From the NCBI RefSeq assembly GCF_024978135.1, contig NZ_JANTEZ010000005.1, positions 186,001 through 250,000 on the forward strand: a stretch of 64,000 nucleotides of DNA. Direction: 5' to 3'. A model generated the notes under the pieces. The model made no database searches. It was not told the origin of the DNA and worked only from the letters and a program-made list of their open reading frames with translations. This stretch comes from Herbiconiux gentiana (GTDB lineage: Bacteria > Actinomycetota > Actinomycetes > Actinomycetales > Microbacteriaceae). Below are positions 35,169 to 43,015 of the stretch, piece by piece. Each line of letters opens with the position of its first letter. Position 1 is the first letter of the stretch. Made by a program: the position numbers and the translations under genes.

Positions 35169-36145
35169 CGCTCCCCTTGCTCCTCCGCCATCGCCTCGGC
35201 GTGCAGGCTCTTGCCCTCGGCGATCAGCCGGTCGTCACGGCGCAGCACCCCCACGAGCTCGCGCAGGCGCCCGGCGACGGCCTTGACCGCGAGAGCCGGG
35301 CTCGTGTGCACGGGCTCGGGGATCTCCGCCGCCTCGTGCGACATCCGGTTCAGCAGCCCGTCGGTGTCGCGGGGCGAGCGGGCGAACTCGACGCACAGCC
35401 GCGCCACGCCCTCCGCGTGCCGGTGCATCACCGAGTGGGCGGCGCCGCCGATCTCCCAGGTCGAGGCGACGGGGATGCGCGTGGCCGCCCATTCCGCGAA
35501 GGGTCTCGACACCACCGCGTCGTGCTCGCCGCGCACGATCAGCGTGGCGGCCCGGATGCGCGCGAACCTGTCCTCGATGCGGAACCGCATCATCGCCGGC
35601 AGCACCCGCAGGAACCACTTCGGCCCGCACGTGAGGTACGAGCCGACCGCCAGCAGCTTCACCTTGAACGGCTCGTGCCAGGCCGCCCGCAGGAAGCGGA
35701 CCGCGAGCGTCGGCAGCCGCCGGGCCGAGGGGTCGACGACGGGGCTGATCAGCACGACCGTCGTGATGTCGGGCCGCCGGGCAGCGACCTCCGCCACCAT
35801 CTGCGTGCCCATCGAGTGGCCCACGAGGATGGGGTCGTCGAGCCCGAGCTCGTCGATCGCCGCCTCGACCAGGTCGGCATACCCCTCGATGCTCATCGCG
35901 CTCGGCGGGTGCGGCACCCCGCCGAACCCCGGCAGGTCGAGCGCGTGCACCGGCCCGAACTCGTTGAGGTTCGGGGCGAGGCGCTCGAAGTAGGTGGCGG
36001 CGACACCGAGACCGGCCACGAGCACGAAAGCCCGCCCGCCCGGGGCGCCGATGGTCGAGACGCGCGCGTAGACGTCGCCGCGCTCGACGCGCCGCACCTC
36101 GATCGAGGTGTTCGGCTCGCTCGGGTCCCCGCCGCGTTCCACCAT
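35165..36145 (-). CDS. Alpha/beta hydrolase
   Basis: A 326-residue soluble hydrolase. LVAGLGVAATYFERLAP is the oxyanion region, ALDLPGFGGV a second marker, GHSMGT (S111) the nucleophile elbow, RGEHDAVVSRPFAEW the acid region, and GAAHSVMHRHAEG the catalytic His. The ATG was chosen because GGAGGG lies just upstream; upstream codons are low in complexity. The C-terminal 60 residues are an extension predicted as helical. The stop is embedded in a 17-base tandem repeat. Confidence 0.9.
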   Translation of the reverse strand: MVERGGDPSEPNTSIEVRRVERGDVYARVSTIGAPGGRAFVLVAGLGVAATYFERLAPNLNEFGPVHALDLPGFGGVPHPPSAMSIEGYADLVEAAIDELGLDDPILVGHSMGTQMVAEVAARRPDITTVVLISPVVDPSARRLPTLAVRFLRAAWHEPFKVKLLAVGSYLTCGPKWFLRVLPAMMRFRIEDRFARIRAATLIVRGEHDAVVSRPFAEWAATRIPVASTWEIGGAAHSVMHRHAEGVARLCVEFARSPRDTDGLLNRMSHEAAEIPEPVHTSPALAVKAVAGRLRELVGVLRRDDRLIAEGKSLHAEAMAEEQGER

Positions 36146-36216
36146 CCCTCCATTCTCCCTCAGGCCGGCCGGGTATCCCCCGTGCGGCGTCCGGATGCGC
36201 GGCCTACGGTGAGGGC

Positions 36217-36507
36217 ATGGCACTCGAACTGAGCGACACCACCATCGACCACCGCGGCTCGAGCTACTCGCTCAGCGGCGGTCCGACAGAGTGGGCCATC
36301 ACCCGGGCGGGGGCGCCGATCGGGCACCTGGTCGTCAAGTCATCTGCCGGCGAGGAGGGCGAGCCCGTCTACACGACCCGCCTCGTCGACGGCTCGATCG
36401 GCAACCTCGAGGGCACCGACTGGGAGCAGGTCGTGCGCGGCCACCTCAACGAGTTCGACCCCGAGATCGCCGACCCGACGTCCGACGTGCCGAGCGCCGG
36501 CGGCTGA
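36217..36507 (+). CDS. Small conserved hypothetical protein
   Basis: A 96-residue protein (MALELSDTTIDHRGSSYSLS...) predicted to be a beta-rich soluble protein, with a few acidic C-terminal residues. No cysteines, signal or membrane segment are present. The family is not recognised. It lies divergent to the hydrolase gene, starting about 70 bases away. Confidence 0.6.
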   Translation: MALELSDTTIDHRGSSYSLSGGPTEWAITRAGAPIGHLVVKSSAGEEGEPVYTTRLVDGSIGNLEGTDWEQVVRGHLNEFDPEIADPTSDVPSAGG

Positions 36508-36529
36508 TCGAGGTGGCCCTGGTCGCCGC

Positions 36530-36778
36530 CTAGGGGGTGGGGCAGTGGAGCTGGGTGCGTTCGCCCGTGCGGTCGATGGTGTGGTCGGCCATGAGGCGGC
36601 CGCAGAGCGGGCAGCGGGGGTCGGCCGGGGGCACGTAGGGCGCCTCGGGGCGGCCGATGCCGACCTGGGCCGGGCCCGTGAAGGTGAAGACGATGCGGTT
36701 GAGACGGTTGACGAAGCCCGGCTTGCCGTCGAAGGGGTTCATGGGGTTCGGCTCGCGGGGCGCCTTCTTTCGTGCCAT
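36530..36778 (-). CDS. Small zinc-ribbon-like protein divergent from ohrR
   Basis: An 82-residue protein starting MARKKAPREPNPMNPF. A C-terminal CPLCGRLMADH...LHCP supplies a CxxC and a later His/Cys, as for a small zinc-binding site. Only 21 bases separate its ATG from that of the OhrR-type regulator, and both appear to use one palindrome as promoter. It takes the place where an ohr gene would be expected, although it is not Ohr. Function unknown; a peroxide-linked role is inferred only from position. Confidence 0.68.
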   Translation of the reverse strand: MARKKAPREPNPMNPFDGKPGFVNRLNRIVFTFTGPAQVGIGRPEAPYVPPADPRCPLCGRLMADHTIDRTGERTQLHCPTP

Positions 36779-36783
36779 AACGA

Positions 36784-36795
36784 TTAGTATACTAA
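36784..36795. promoter_or_regulatory. Shared operator and two-way -10 region for ohrR and its neighbour
   Basis: TTAGTATACTAA is a perfect 12-base palindrome in the 21-base gap between two opposite start codons. Each strand reads TATACT, a good -10 hexamer, 6-7 bases before the respective ATG. That spacing fits leaderless transcription both ways. The same symmetrical AT-rich sequence is the type bound by MarR/OhrR proteins. Confidence 0.7.
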
Positions 36796-36799
36796 CGAT

Positions 36800-37273
36800 A
36801 TGACGACCGGTGCCGATCTGCTCGCCCTCGACCGCCAGCTCTGCTACGCGCTCGCGGTGGCCTCCCGCTCGGTGATCGGGGTGTACAAGCCGATTCTCGA
36901 GCCGCTGGGGCTGACGCATCCGCAGTACCTCGTGATGCTGGCGCTCTGGGAGCGTCAGCCGCGGTCGCTCGGCGATCTCGCCGCCGCGCTGCGGCTGGAG
37001 CCCGCGACGCTGTCGCCGCTGGTGAAGCGGTTGGAGGCGGGCGGGCTCGTCACGCGCGCCCGGTCGGCGAGCGACGAGCGGCAGCTCGCGGTGCAGCTGA
37101 CTCCGGATGGGCGCCGGCTGCGCGAGCGGGCCGAGCAGGTGCCGCCGCAGGTGATCGAGGCGCTCGGCGTCGACGTCGATGAGCTGCTCGAGCTGCAGGA
37201 GCGGCTCACGGCGATCATCGCGCGCATCGCGCCGGCGGCGGCGTCAGCGGCGGTGCCGGCCGCCGCGTCCTGA
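36800..37273 (+). CDS. ohrR: OhrR-type MarR-family peroxide sensor
   Basis: A 157-residue winged-helix regulator. LDRQLCYALAVASR (C15 at the reactive position) and YKPILEPLGLTHPQYLVMLALWE are the signature of OhrR, which senses organic hydroperoxides by oxidising this Cys and then leaves DNA. LAAALRLEPATLSPLVKRLEAGGLV contains the recognition helix and DERQ the wing. Its ATG has no ribosome-binding site and is likely leaderless. No ohr gene is next to it, only a small zinc-ribbon-like protein. Its stop codon region is duplicated downstream. Confidence 0.92.
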   Translation: MTTGADLLALDRQLCYALAVASRSVIGVYKPILEPLGLTHPQYLVMLALWERQPRSLGDLAAALRLEPATLSPLVKRLEAGGLVTRARSASDERQLAVQLTPDGRRLRERAEQVPPQVIEALGVDVDELLELQERLTAIIARIAPAAASAAVPAAAS

Positions 37274-37302
37274 GCCGGCGTCGGCCACCGCGTCCTGAGC
37301 CG
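37263..37302. repeat. Direct repeat with the ohrR stop codon
   Basis: CCGCGTCCTGAGCCG occurs at 37263-37277 (with the real TGA) and again at 37288-37302, at a period of 25. A looser similarity extends a few bases to the left. Confidence 0.85.
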
Positions 37303-37323
37303 AGCGGTCAGCCGCCGACGGCT

Positions 37324-38565
37324 TCAGTCACCGGCGCGGATGCACTCCGCGATCACCCCGAGCCCGTCGGCCACCTCGGCGAACGAGGTGCTGAGCGGCG
37401 ACAGCCCGATGCGGATGCCCCCCGGCGCCCGGTAGTCGGGAAGCACGTCGCGCTGCCAGGCCCGGGCGACGACGGCCTGAGCATCCGGATGCCCGAGCGT
37501 GACGTGGCCCCCGCGCCGCGACGCCTCGCGCGGTGACGCCGGCGTGAGGCCGAGGCCCGCGAGCTCGCCGTCGAGCGCCTCGAGCACGAGCCCGGTGAGA
37601 GCGACCGACTTGGCGCGGATGGCCGGCAGGCCGGCTCGCTCGATCAGGTCGAGCATGTCGAGCATCGGCTGCAGGCCGAGGATCGACGGCGTGCCGCTCA
37701 GCACGCGACGGATGCCGGCGGCCGGCTCGTAGTGCTCTCCCATCGCGAAGGGGTCGGCGGCGCCCATCCACCCGGTGATGGGCTGGCGCAGCTCGGGCTG
37801 CAGGGCCGCGCTCACGTAGGCGAAGGCGGGTGCGCCCGGGCCGCCGTTGAGGTACTTGTACGTGCAGCCGACGGCGAGGTCGACACCCCAGCGGTCGAGC
37901 TCGGTGGGCACGGAGCCGACGGAGTGGCAGACGTCCCAGAGCACGAGCGCCCCGACCTCGTGCGCGAGGCGGGTGAGCGTCTCGACGTCGGCGAGGTGGC
38001 CCGAGCGGTACGAGACGTGGCTGAGCAGCAGCAGCGCGGTGCGCTCGGTGACGAGCTCGGCGATCTGCTCGGGCTCGGGGCCGCCGTCGCGCGGCACCGG
38101 GATCCAGCGCACGGTGAGGCCGCACTCGCGGGCGATGCTCTCGACCAGGAAGCGGTCGGTCGGGAAGTCGTCGTCGTCGATCGCGATCTCGTCGCGGCCC
38201 GGGCGGGCGGCCACGGCGGCACGGATGAGCTTGTAGAGCAGCACCGTCGTCGAGTCGCCCACGACGACCTGCCCCGCGGCGGCACCCAGCGTCAGGGCGC
38301 CGATGCGGTCGCCGACCCGCTCGGGGGCGGTCATCCACTGCTCGTCCCAGCCGCGGATGAGCCGGCCACCCCAGTCGTCGAGGAGCGCCGCCATCCGCTC
38401 CTTCGTGGCGGCGACCGGGCGACCGAGCGAGTTGCCGTCGAAGTAGGAGCGCACGCCGGGGTCGGCGACGAACGCGCCACGGAAGGGCGCGAGCGCATCG
38501 GCGGCGTCGAGCTCGGCGGCCCGCGCGGCGAGCGCAGGCAGAACGGCGGCGGCGTGTGAGGTCAT
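37324..38565 (-). CDS. kynU: Kynureninase
   Basis: A 413-residue PLP enzyme that splits kynurenine or 3-hydroxykynurenine into anthranilate type products and alanine. YFDGNSLGRP near the N-terminus, WDVCHSVG (PLP-contacting Asp), CTYKYLNGGPG with PLP lysine K237, and FAYV are characteristic. The tryptophan dioxygenase and formamidase genes are not in the window, so it may belong to a pathway scattered in the genome. Between it and the next gene are GC-rich imperfect repeats of about 19-21 bases. Confidence 0.95.
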   Translation of the reverse strand: MTSHAAAVLPALAARAAELDAADALAPFRGAFVADPGVRSYFDGNSLGRPVAATKERMAALLDDWGGRLIRGWDEQWMTAPERVGDRIGALTLGAAAGQVVVGDSTTVLLYKLIRAAVAARPGRDEIAIDDDDFPTDRFLVESIARECGLTVRWIPVPRDGGPEPEQIAELVTERTALLLLSHVSYRSGHLADVETLTRLAHEVGALVLWDVCHSVGSVPTELDRWGVDLAVGCTYKYLNGGPGAPAFAYVSAALQPELRQPITGWMGAADPFAMGEHYEPAAGIRRVLSGTPSILGLQPMLDMLDLIERAGLPAIRAKSVALTGLVLEALDGELAGLGLTPASPREASRRGGHVTLGHPDAQAVVARAWQRDVLPDYRAPGGIRIGLSPLSTSFAEVADGLGVIAECIRAGD

Positions 38566-38670
38566 GCCCCCATGCTCGCAGACGGCGCCCCCCGGCGGTC
38601 AGCCCGCAGCCGCCGGCGGTCGGCCCGCAGCCGCTCGTCAGCCCCCAGCGACCGACGGCGGCCACGCGGC

Positions 38671-39582
38671 TCAGGCGAAGTCGAGGGAGGGCTCGTCGCT
38701 GACCGAGAGGGTGAGCACCGCCTTGCCGATCAGCTCCTCGCCCTCGAGGTCGCCCTCGAGGCGCCGCAGCTGGGCGGCCACGCCGTCCTCGTTCTGGTCG
38801 CCGACGAGGTCGACGGCGGCCACCAGGAAGAGCGTGCCGGGCCCCGAGAACTCGAGGAACAGCGAGGTGACGCGCTGGATCTCGGGGTGCGCGAGGAGCA
38901 TCCGCCCCGTCTCGGCCCGGTACGCGTCGCTCGGGCCGGCGCCCAGCAGGTACCGCCGGTTGCGGCTGATCAGCAGCAGAGCCACCCCGCCGAGCAGCAG
39001 CCCGATCAGGATCGACCCGATCGCGTCCCACACCGGGTCGCCCGTCGCCTGGTGCAGCCCGATGCCACCGGCGGCGATCAGCAGCCCGAGGAGTGCGGCG
39101 GTGTCCTCGAAGAACACCGAGCGCAGCGTCGTGTTCGAGCCGTTCACGACGTAGTCGAAGAAGCCGCGACCGTACTGCCGCGCCGCCTTCCGCCCCTGCA
39201 TCACCGACTGCGTCAGCGATAAGCCTTCGAGCACGAAGGCCACGGCGAGCACGACGTAGTTGAGCGTGTAGTCCTCGACCGCCTCGGGCGCCGCCAGGCT
39301 CTGGATGCCGTGGTAGACCGACACCACGGCACCCACCGTGAAGATGCCGAAGGCCGCGAACAGCGAGAAGATGTACGCGTCCCGGCCGTAGCCGAGCGGA
39401 TGCGCGGCGTCCTGCTTCTTCTCGGCGCGCCGGTCGGCGATCAGCAGGAAGATCTCGTTGCCCGCATCCGCCCACGAGTGCGCGGCCTCGGCGAGCATCG
39501 AGGCCGAACCGGTGAGCGCGGCGACGACCGACTTGGCGACGGCCACGAGGATGTTCGCGACGAACGCGATGACGACGGTCAT
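38671..39582 (-). CDS. Cation diffusion facilitator (CDF) transporter
   Basis: A 303-residue membrane protein that exports divalent metal ions such as Zn2+ with proton exchange. Helix 2 has EAAHSWADAGNEIFLL, the HxxxD metal site; helix 5 EDTAALLGLLIAAGGIGLHQ gives the second. A C-terminal cytosolic domain of about 90 residues ends in FA. Six membrane segments and length match the family. The metal is not predictable from the motifs alone. Confidence 0.92.
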   Translation of the reverse strand: MTVVIAFVANILVAVAKSVVAALTGSASMLAEAAHSWADAGNEIFLLIADRRAEKKQDAAHPLGYGRDAYIFSLFAAFGIFTVGAVVSVYHGIQSLAAPEAVEDYTLNYVVLAVAFVLEGLSLTQSVMQGRKAARQYGRGFFDYVVNGSNTTLRSVFFEDTAALLGLLIAAGGIGLHQATGDPVWDAIGSILIGLLLGGVALLLISRNRRYLLGAGPSDAYRAETGRMLLAHPEIQRVTSLFLEFSGPGTLFLVAAVDLVGDQNEDGVAAQLRRLEGDLEGEELIGKAVLTLSVSDEPSLDFA

Positions 39583-39630
39583 GCGCTCGACGCTACGCCC
39601 GCTCGGGCTCGGCTCGCAGCCACCCGCCCG

Positions 39631-39906
39631 CTACGGCTTGCCCGGCAGGTACCCGGCGCCCTTCAGCAGGCGGCGCAGGTCGAGCACCATCTGCTCGTCG
39701 ACGTCCTTGTGCCGCGGCTTCGTGAGCACGATGCGCTCGTCGCCGAGCTTCACGACGAATTTGCCGTCGTGCTCCTCGCGCACCTCGGCGACCTCGTCGA
39801 GCAGGCCGATCACGTCGTTCCACTCGAGGTTGTGGGTCGTGGGGTGGCGTCCGATGTGCTCGAGGGTGGTGCGGTGGTGCTGGCTGACGTGATCGATCCC
39901 GGTCAT
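39631..39906 (-). CDS. Small HicA-like protein without a visible partner
   Basis: A 91-residue protein. NLEWNDVIGLLDEVAEVREE, then KFVVKLGDERIVLTKPRH and VLDLRRLLKGAGYL, follow the order of the HicA fold (alpha-beta-beta-beta-alpha) but lack the usual GSH catalytic triplet; the His in KPRHK is the nearest candidate. No HicB-type gene is next to it. GGAAGGGG precedes the ATG. I infer a HicA-like fold with low certainty; it may be an inactive or different RNA-binding protein. Confidence 0.65.
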   Translation of the reverse strand: MTGIDHVSQHHRTTLEHIGRHPTTHNLEWNDVIGLLDEVAEVREEHDGKFVVKLGDERIVLTKPRHKDVDEQMVLDLRRLLKGAGYLPGKP

Positions 39907-39941
39907 CGCTCGCCCCTTCCGTGGTGGTGACTGGCGGTGAA

Positions 39942-39967
39942 CGGATGCGCGTGGGCACGCGCATCCG
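39942..39967. promoter_or_regulatory. Perfect 12-base inverted repeat made of the GGATGCGC motif
   Basis: CGGATGCGCGTG is followed by GG and its complete complement. It lies in the divergent gap between the HicA-like gene and the APC permease. The arms contain GGATGCGC/GCGCATCC, the short motif that recurs in many other gaps. It may be an operator or a hairpin, with no known protein. Confidence 0.55.
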
Positions 39968-40086
39968 CCCGCCAACCTAGCCGCGCCGCCCCCGCCCGCG
40001 CCCCGTCATCTGTCGCAAGATGGCGCGAACCGGCCGCCACGGCAAGGGGGTGGGCGGGCGGAACCGTGCCACGTACCGTGTGCGCC

Positions 40087-41442
40087 ATGACGAGCGAGAC
40101 ACGACAGACGGCCCCGACGGGCACCCCCGATGGCGACGGCGGCAGCCCGCTGCGGCAGAAGATCACGGGGCCGCTGCTGTTCCTGTTCATCCTGGGCGAC
40201 GTGCTCGGGGCGGGCATCTACGCCCTGATGGGCGTGCTCGCCGGCGAGGTGGGTGGCGCGTTGTGGGCCCCGCTGGCGGTGGCGCTGCTGCTCGCGCTGC
40301 TGACCGCGGGCTCCTACGCCGAGCTCGTCACCAAGTACCCGAAGGCGGGCGGCGCCGCCGTGTTCGCGCAGCGGGCGTTCAAGACGCCGATCGTGTCGTT
40401 CCTCGTGGGCTTCAGCATGCTCGCCGCCGGGGTGACGAGCGCCGCGGGGCTCGCCATCGCCTTCGCCGGGGAGTACCTGCAGACGTTCCTGCCCGTGCCG
40501 ACCATCCCGGCGGCGCTGGTGTTCCTGCTGCTGGTGGCCGCGCTGAACGCCCGCGGCATCAGCGAGTCGGTGAAGAGCAACGTCGTGATGACCGTCATCG
40601 AGGTCTCGGGCCTCGTGATCGTGGTGGTGGTCGTCGCGGTGATGCTGGGCGGCGAGGGCGGCGACGTCTCGCGGGTCGGGGAGTTCCCGCCCGGGGCCTC
40701 GCCCGCGCTGGCGGTGCTCGGCGGGGCGATCATCGCCTACTACTCCTTCGTCGGCTTCGAGACCTCGGCGAACGTCGCCGAGGAGGTGCGACGGCCCTCG
40801 AAGGTCTACCCCAAGGCGCTGTTCGGAGCGCTGATCACCGCCGGGGTCGTGTACATCCTCGTCGGGCTCGCCTCGTCGATCGCGCTGCCGGCCGACGAGC
40901 TCGGCGAGTCGTCGGGGCCGCTGCTGGCGGTCGTGGCCGCGAGCGGGGTGCCGATCCCGAACTGGCTGTTCAGCCTGATCGCGCTGGTCGCGGTCGCGAA
41001 CGGGGCGCTGCTGACCATGATCATGACGAGCCGCCTGAGCTACGGCATGGCCACCGAGGGGCTGCTGCCGAGCCCGCTCACGAAGGTGCTGCCGAAGCGG
41101 CGCACCCCGTGGGTCGCGATCATCTGCACCACGATCGTGGCGATGCTGCTCACGCTGGTGAGCGACCTCGCGACGCTCGCCTCGGCGGTCGTGCTGCTGC
41201 TGCTGTTCACGTTCATCAGCACGAACGTGGCGGTGCTGGTGCTGCGCAAGGACCGGGTCGAGCACGAGCACTTCCGCGTCTGGACGTTCGTGCCCGTGCT
41301 CGGCGTGCTGTCGTGCCTCCTGCTGCTGACCCAGCAGGAGCCGGTGGTGTGGCTGTTCGGGGGCGGGTTCCTGGTGCTGGGTGTGGTGCTGTACTTCGCG
41401 ACCGTGATCGGGCGACGGATGCGCGACCGCCGCCGCGCGTGA
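40087..41442 (+). CDS. APC-superfamily amino acid permease
   Basis: A 451-residue transporter with about 12 membrane segments. GDVLGAGIYALMGVLAGEVG is the first helix with the unwound GAGIY-type segment typical of the APC fold. AGVTSAAGLAIAFAGEYL and IIAYYSFVGFETSANVAEE are further family markers. It takes up or exchanges amino acids or amines; the substrate cannot be named. A basic tail (RRMRDRRRA) is cytosolic. No ribosome-binding site is clear before the ATG, and a TACCGT could be a -10. Confidence 0.9.
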   Translation: MTSETRQTAPTGTPDGDGGSPLRQKITGPLLFLFILGDVLGAGIYALMGVLAGEVGGALWAPLAVALLLALLTAGSYAELVTKYPKAGGAAVFAQRAFKTPIVSFLVGFSMLAAGVTSAAGLAIAFAGEYLQTFLPVPTIPAALVFLLLVAALNARGISESVKSNVVMTVIEVSGLVIVVVVVAVMLGGEGGDVSRVGEFPPGASPALAVLGGAIIAYYSFVGFETSANVAEEVRRPSKVYPKALFGALITAGVVYILVGLASSIALPADELGESSGPLLAVVAASGVPIPNWLFSLIALVAVANGALLTMIMTSRLSYGMATEGLLPSPLTKVLPKRRTPWVAIICTTIVAMLLTLVSDLATLASAVVLLLLFTFISTNVAVLVLRKDRVEHEHFRVWTFVPVLGVLSCLLLLTQQEPVVWLFGGGFLVLGVVLYFATVIGRRMRDRRRA

Positions 41443-41461
41443 CGGCACCCGCCCGGCCTCC

Positions 41462-42046
41462 TCAGGAGAGCCCGGCGAGAGGCCGCGCGGTTCGCAGGAA
41501 GGCCCGGCGCACCCTCGCGGAGTCGTCGAGGTAGCTGCCGATCAGCACCCCGTCGCGCAGGATGCCGAGGGCGTCGGCCGTCTCGGCCGGTTCGGGCCGG
41601 CCGGCGTCGCTCAGATAGCGCGCGAGCGACTCCTTGAACCAGGCCCGATGGTCGGCCACGACCCGGCGCACGGCGCTGTCGGCGTCGGGGAACTCCGCGG
41701 CGGCGTTGATGAAGGGGCAGCCCCGCTGATGGTGACGCGTCGCATCGTCAGCGATGCCCTCCAGCGCGGATTCCAGCATGTGCTCGGGTGACACCGCCTG
41801 CGCCTCGCCCTGCGCGAAGACCGCCCGGAGCAGTTCGTCCTCGCGCTGCAGGTAGGCCACGACGAGCGCCTCCTTACCGGGGAAGTGCCGATACAGGGTG
41901 GCCCGCGTGACACCGGCCGCCCGCACGATCTGGTCGATGCCCACCGAGTTGATGCCCTCGCGGTAGAACAGCCCGGCGGCTACCTCGAGCAAATGCTCGC
42001 GAGGGGGAAGTGAGTCGCGGGTGCGTGCAGGCATGCTCGTGATCAT
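41462..42046 (-). CDS. TetR-family regulator
   Basis: A 194-residue repressor. REHLLEVAAGLFYREGINSV, GIDQIVRAAGVTRATLYRHF and PGKEALVVAYL are the TetR helix-turn-helix. The ligand-binding half is helical, with HQRGCPFINAAAEFPDADS. It is divergent to the two stacked hydrolases. I start at the ATG near a TATACC, but a second ATG four codons further (MPARTRDSL) is also possible. It probably binds the AGAACGA...TCGTTCT palindrome in the gap and represses the hydrolase pair. The signal is unknown. Confidence 0.88.
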   Translation of the reverse strand: MITSMPARTRDSLPPREHLLEVAAGLFYREGINSVGIDQIVRAAGVTRATLYRHFPGKEALVVAYLQREDELLRAVFAQGEAQAVSPEHMLESALEGIADDATRHHQRGCPFINAAAEFPDADSAVRRVVADHRAWFKESLARYLSDAGRPEPAETADALGILRDGVLIGSYLDDSARVRRAFLRTARPLAGLS

Positions 42047-42094
42047 ACACAAGAACGAACGGTATATCTACCGATGAAATTGTTCTGAACCAGG

Positions 42095-42147
42095 TTGACA
42101 GGAGCCGGAACGAGTGCTTTCTTTAACCAAGAACGACCGATCGTTCT
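42095..42147 (+). promoter_or_regulatory. Hydrolase promoter with a TetR-type operator
   Basis: TTGACA at 42095-42100 is a perfect -35; a T-rich -10 region starts 17 bases later. AGAACGA CCGA TCGTTCT (42130-42147) is a perfect 7-base inverted repeat just downstream and would block RNA polymerase when bound. A half-site AGAACGA lies near the TetR start (42052), opposite to a CGGTATATCTACCG palindrome at 42060-42073. Confidence 0.65.
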
Positions 42148-42166
42148 ACTTACCGAAAGGCACTCC

Positions 42167-43015
42167 ATGTCACTCCATCGCTCGCGGCGCTCCCACCGGG
42201 GACTCGCCGCCGCTGTCACCGCGGTCGCCGCGCTGACCGGCCTCGCCGCCGCCTCGGCCGCCCCTGCCGCGGCAGCCGAGATCGCCGCTCGTCCCTCCGC
42301 CAAGCCGACGATCGTGCTGGTGCACGGCGCCTGGGCGGATTCCTCGAGCTTCGCCCCGGTCACCGCCCGCCTGCAGAAGGACGGCTTCACGGTGCTGTCC
42401 GCGCCGAATCCGTTGCGCGGCCTCGCCGCCGACGCCGGAACCGTCGCCGCGTTCGTGAACCAGGCCACCACCGGACCGGTCGTTCTCGTCGGCCACTCCT
42501 ACGGTGGCGCGGTGATCACCAACGCCGCGGCTCAGACCCCCAGTGTCACCGCGCTCGCCTACATCGACGCGTTCGCACCCGATGAGGGCGAGACGATCGT
42601 GCAGCTCGCGGGGGCGGTACCCGGTTCGGCCCTCGCTGCCGACCCGAGTGAGGTGTTCGACGCGGTGCAGGATCCGAACCTGCCCGCGGGGAACCCCGAC
42701 CTCTACGTCAAGCGGTCTGGCTTCGCGGCGGCGTTCGCCGCGCACCTCGACCGACACGACGCCGCTGTCCTCGCGGCCTCACAGCGGCCGATCGCCGGTG
42801 GCGCCCTCCAGGAGCCGTCCGGTGCCCCGGCGTGGAAGACGCTGCCCAGCTTCTTCCTGATCGGTACCGAGGACCGGGTCATCCCGGCCGACGGCCAGCG
42901 CGCCATGGCGTCGCGCGCCGGCGGAACCGTGGTCGAGGTCAAGGCCGACCACCTCTCGATGCTCGAGAAGCCCGCCGACGTGGCGAAGCTGATCGAACGG
43001 GCGGCGGGCAAGTGA
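42167..43015 (+). CDS. Secreted alpha/beta hydrolase
   Basis: A 282-residue exported hydrolase. Residues 1-37 are a signal peptide (RRSHRGLAAAVTAVAALTG...). HGAWADSSSFAP is the oxyanion loop, GHSYGG with S111 the nucleophile, and the acid and His lie near GTEDRVIP and KADHLSM. This is the pattern of EstC/haloperoxidase-like esterases. Its stop overlaps the ATG of the next hydrolase by one base. It is controlled by the divergent TetR protein by position. Confidence 0.9.
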   Translation: MSLHRSRRSHRGLAAAVTAVAALTGLAAASAAPAAAAEIAARPSAKPTIVLVHGAWADSSSFAPVTARLQKDGFTVLSAPNPLRGLAADAGTVAAFVNQATTGPVVLVGHSYGGAVITNAAAQTPSVTALAYIDAFAPDEGETIVQLAGAVPGSALAADPSEVFDAVQDPNLPAGNPDLYVKRSGFAAAFAAHLDRHDAAVLAASQRPIAGGALQEPSGAPAWKTLPSFFLIGTEDRVIPADGQRAMASRAGGTVVEVKADHLSMLEKPADVAKLIERAAGK

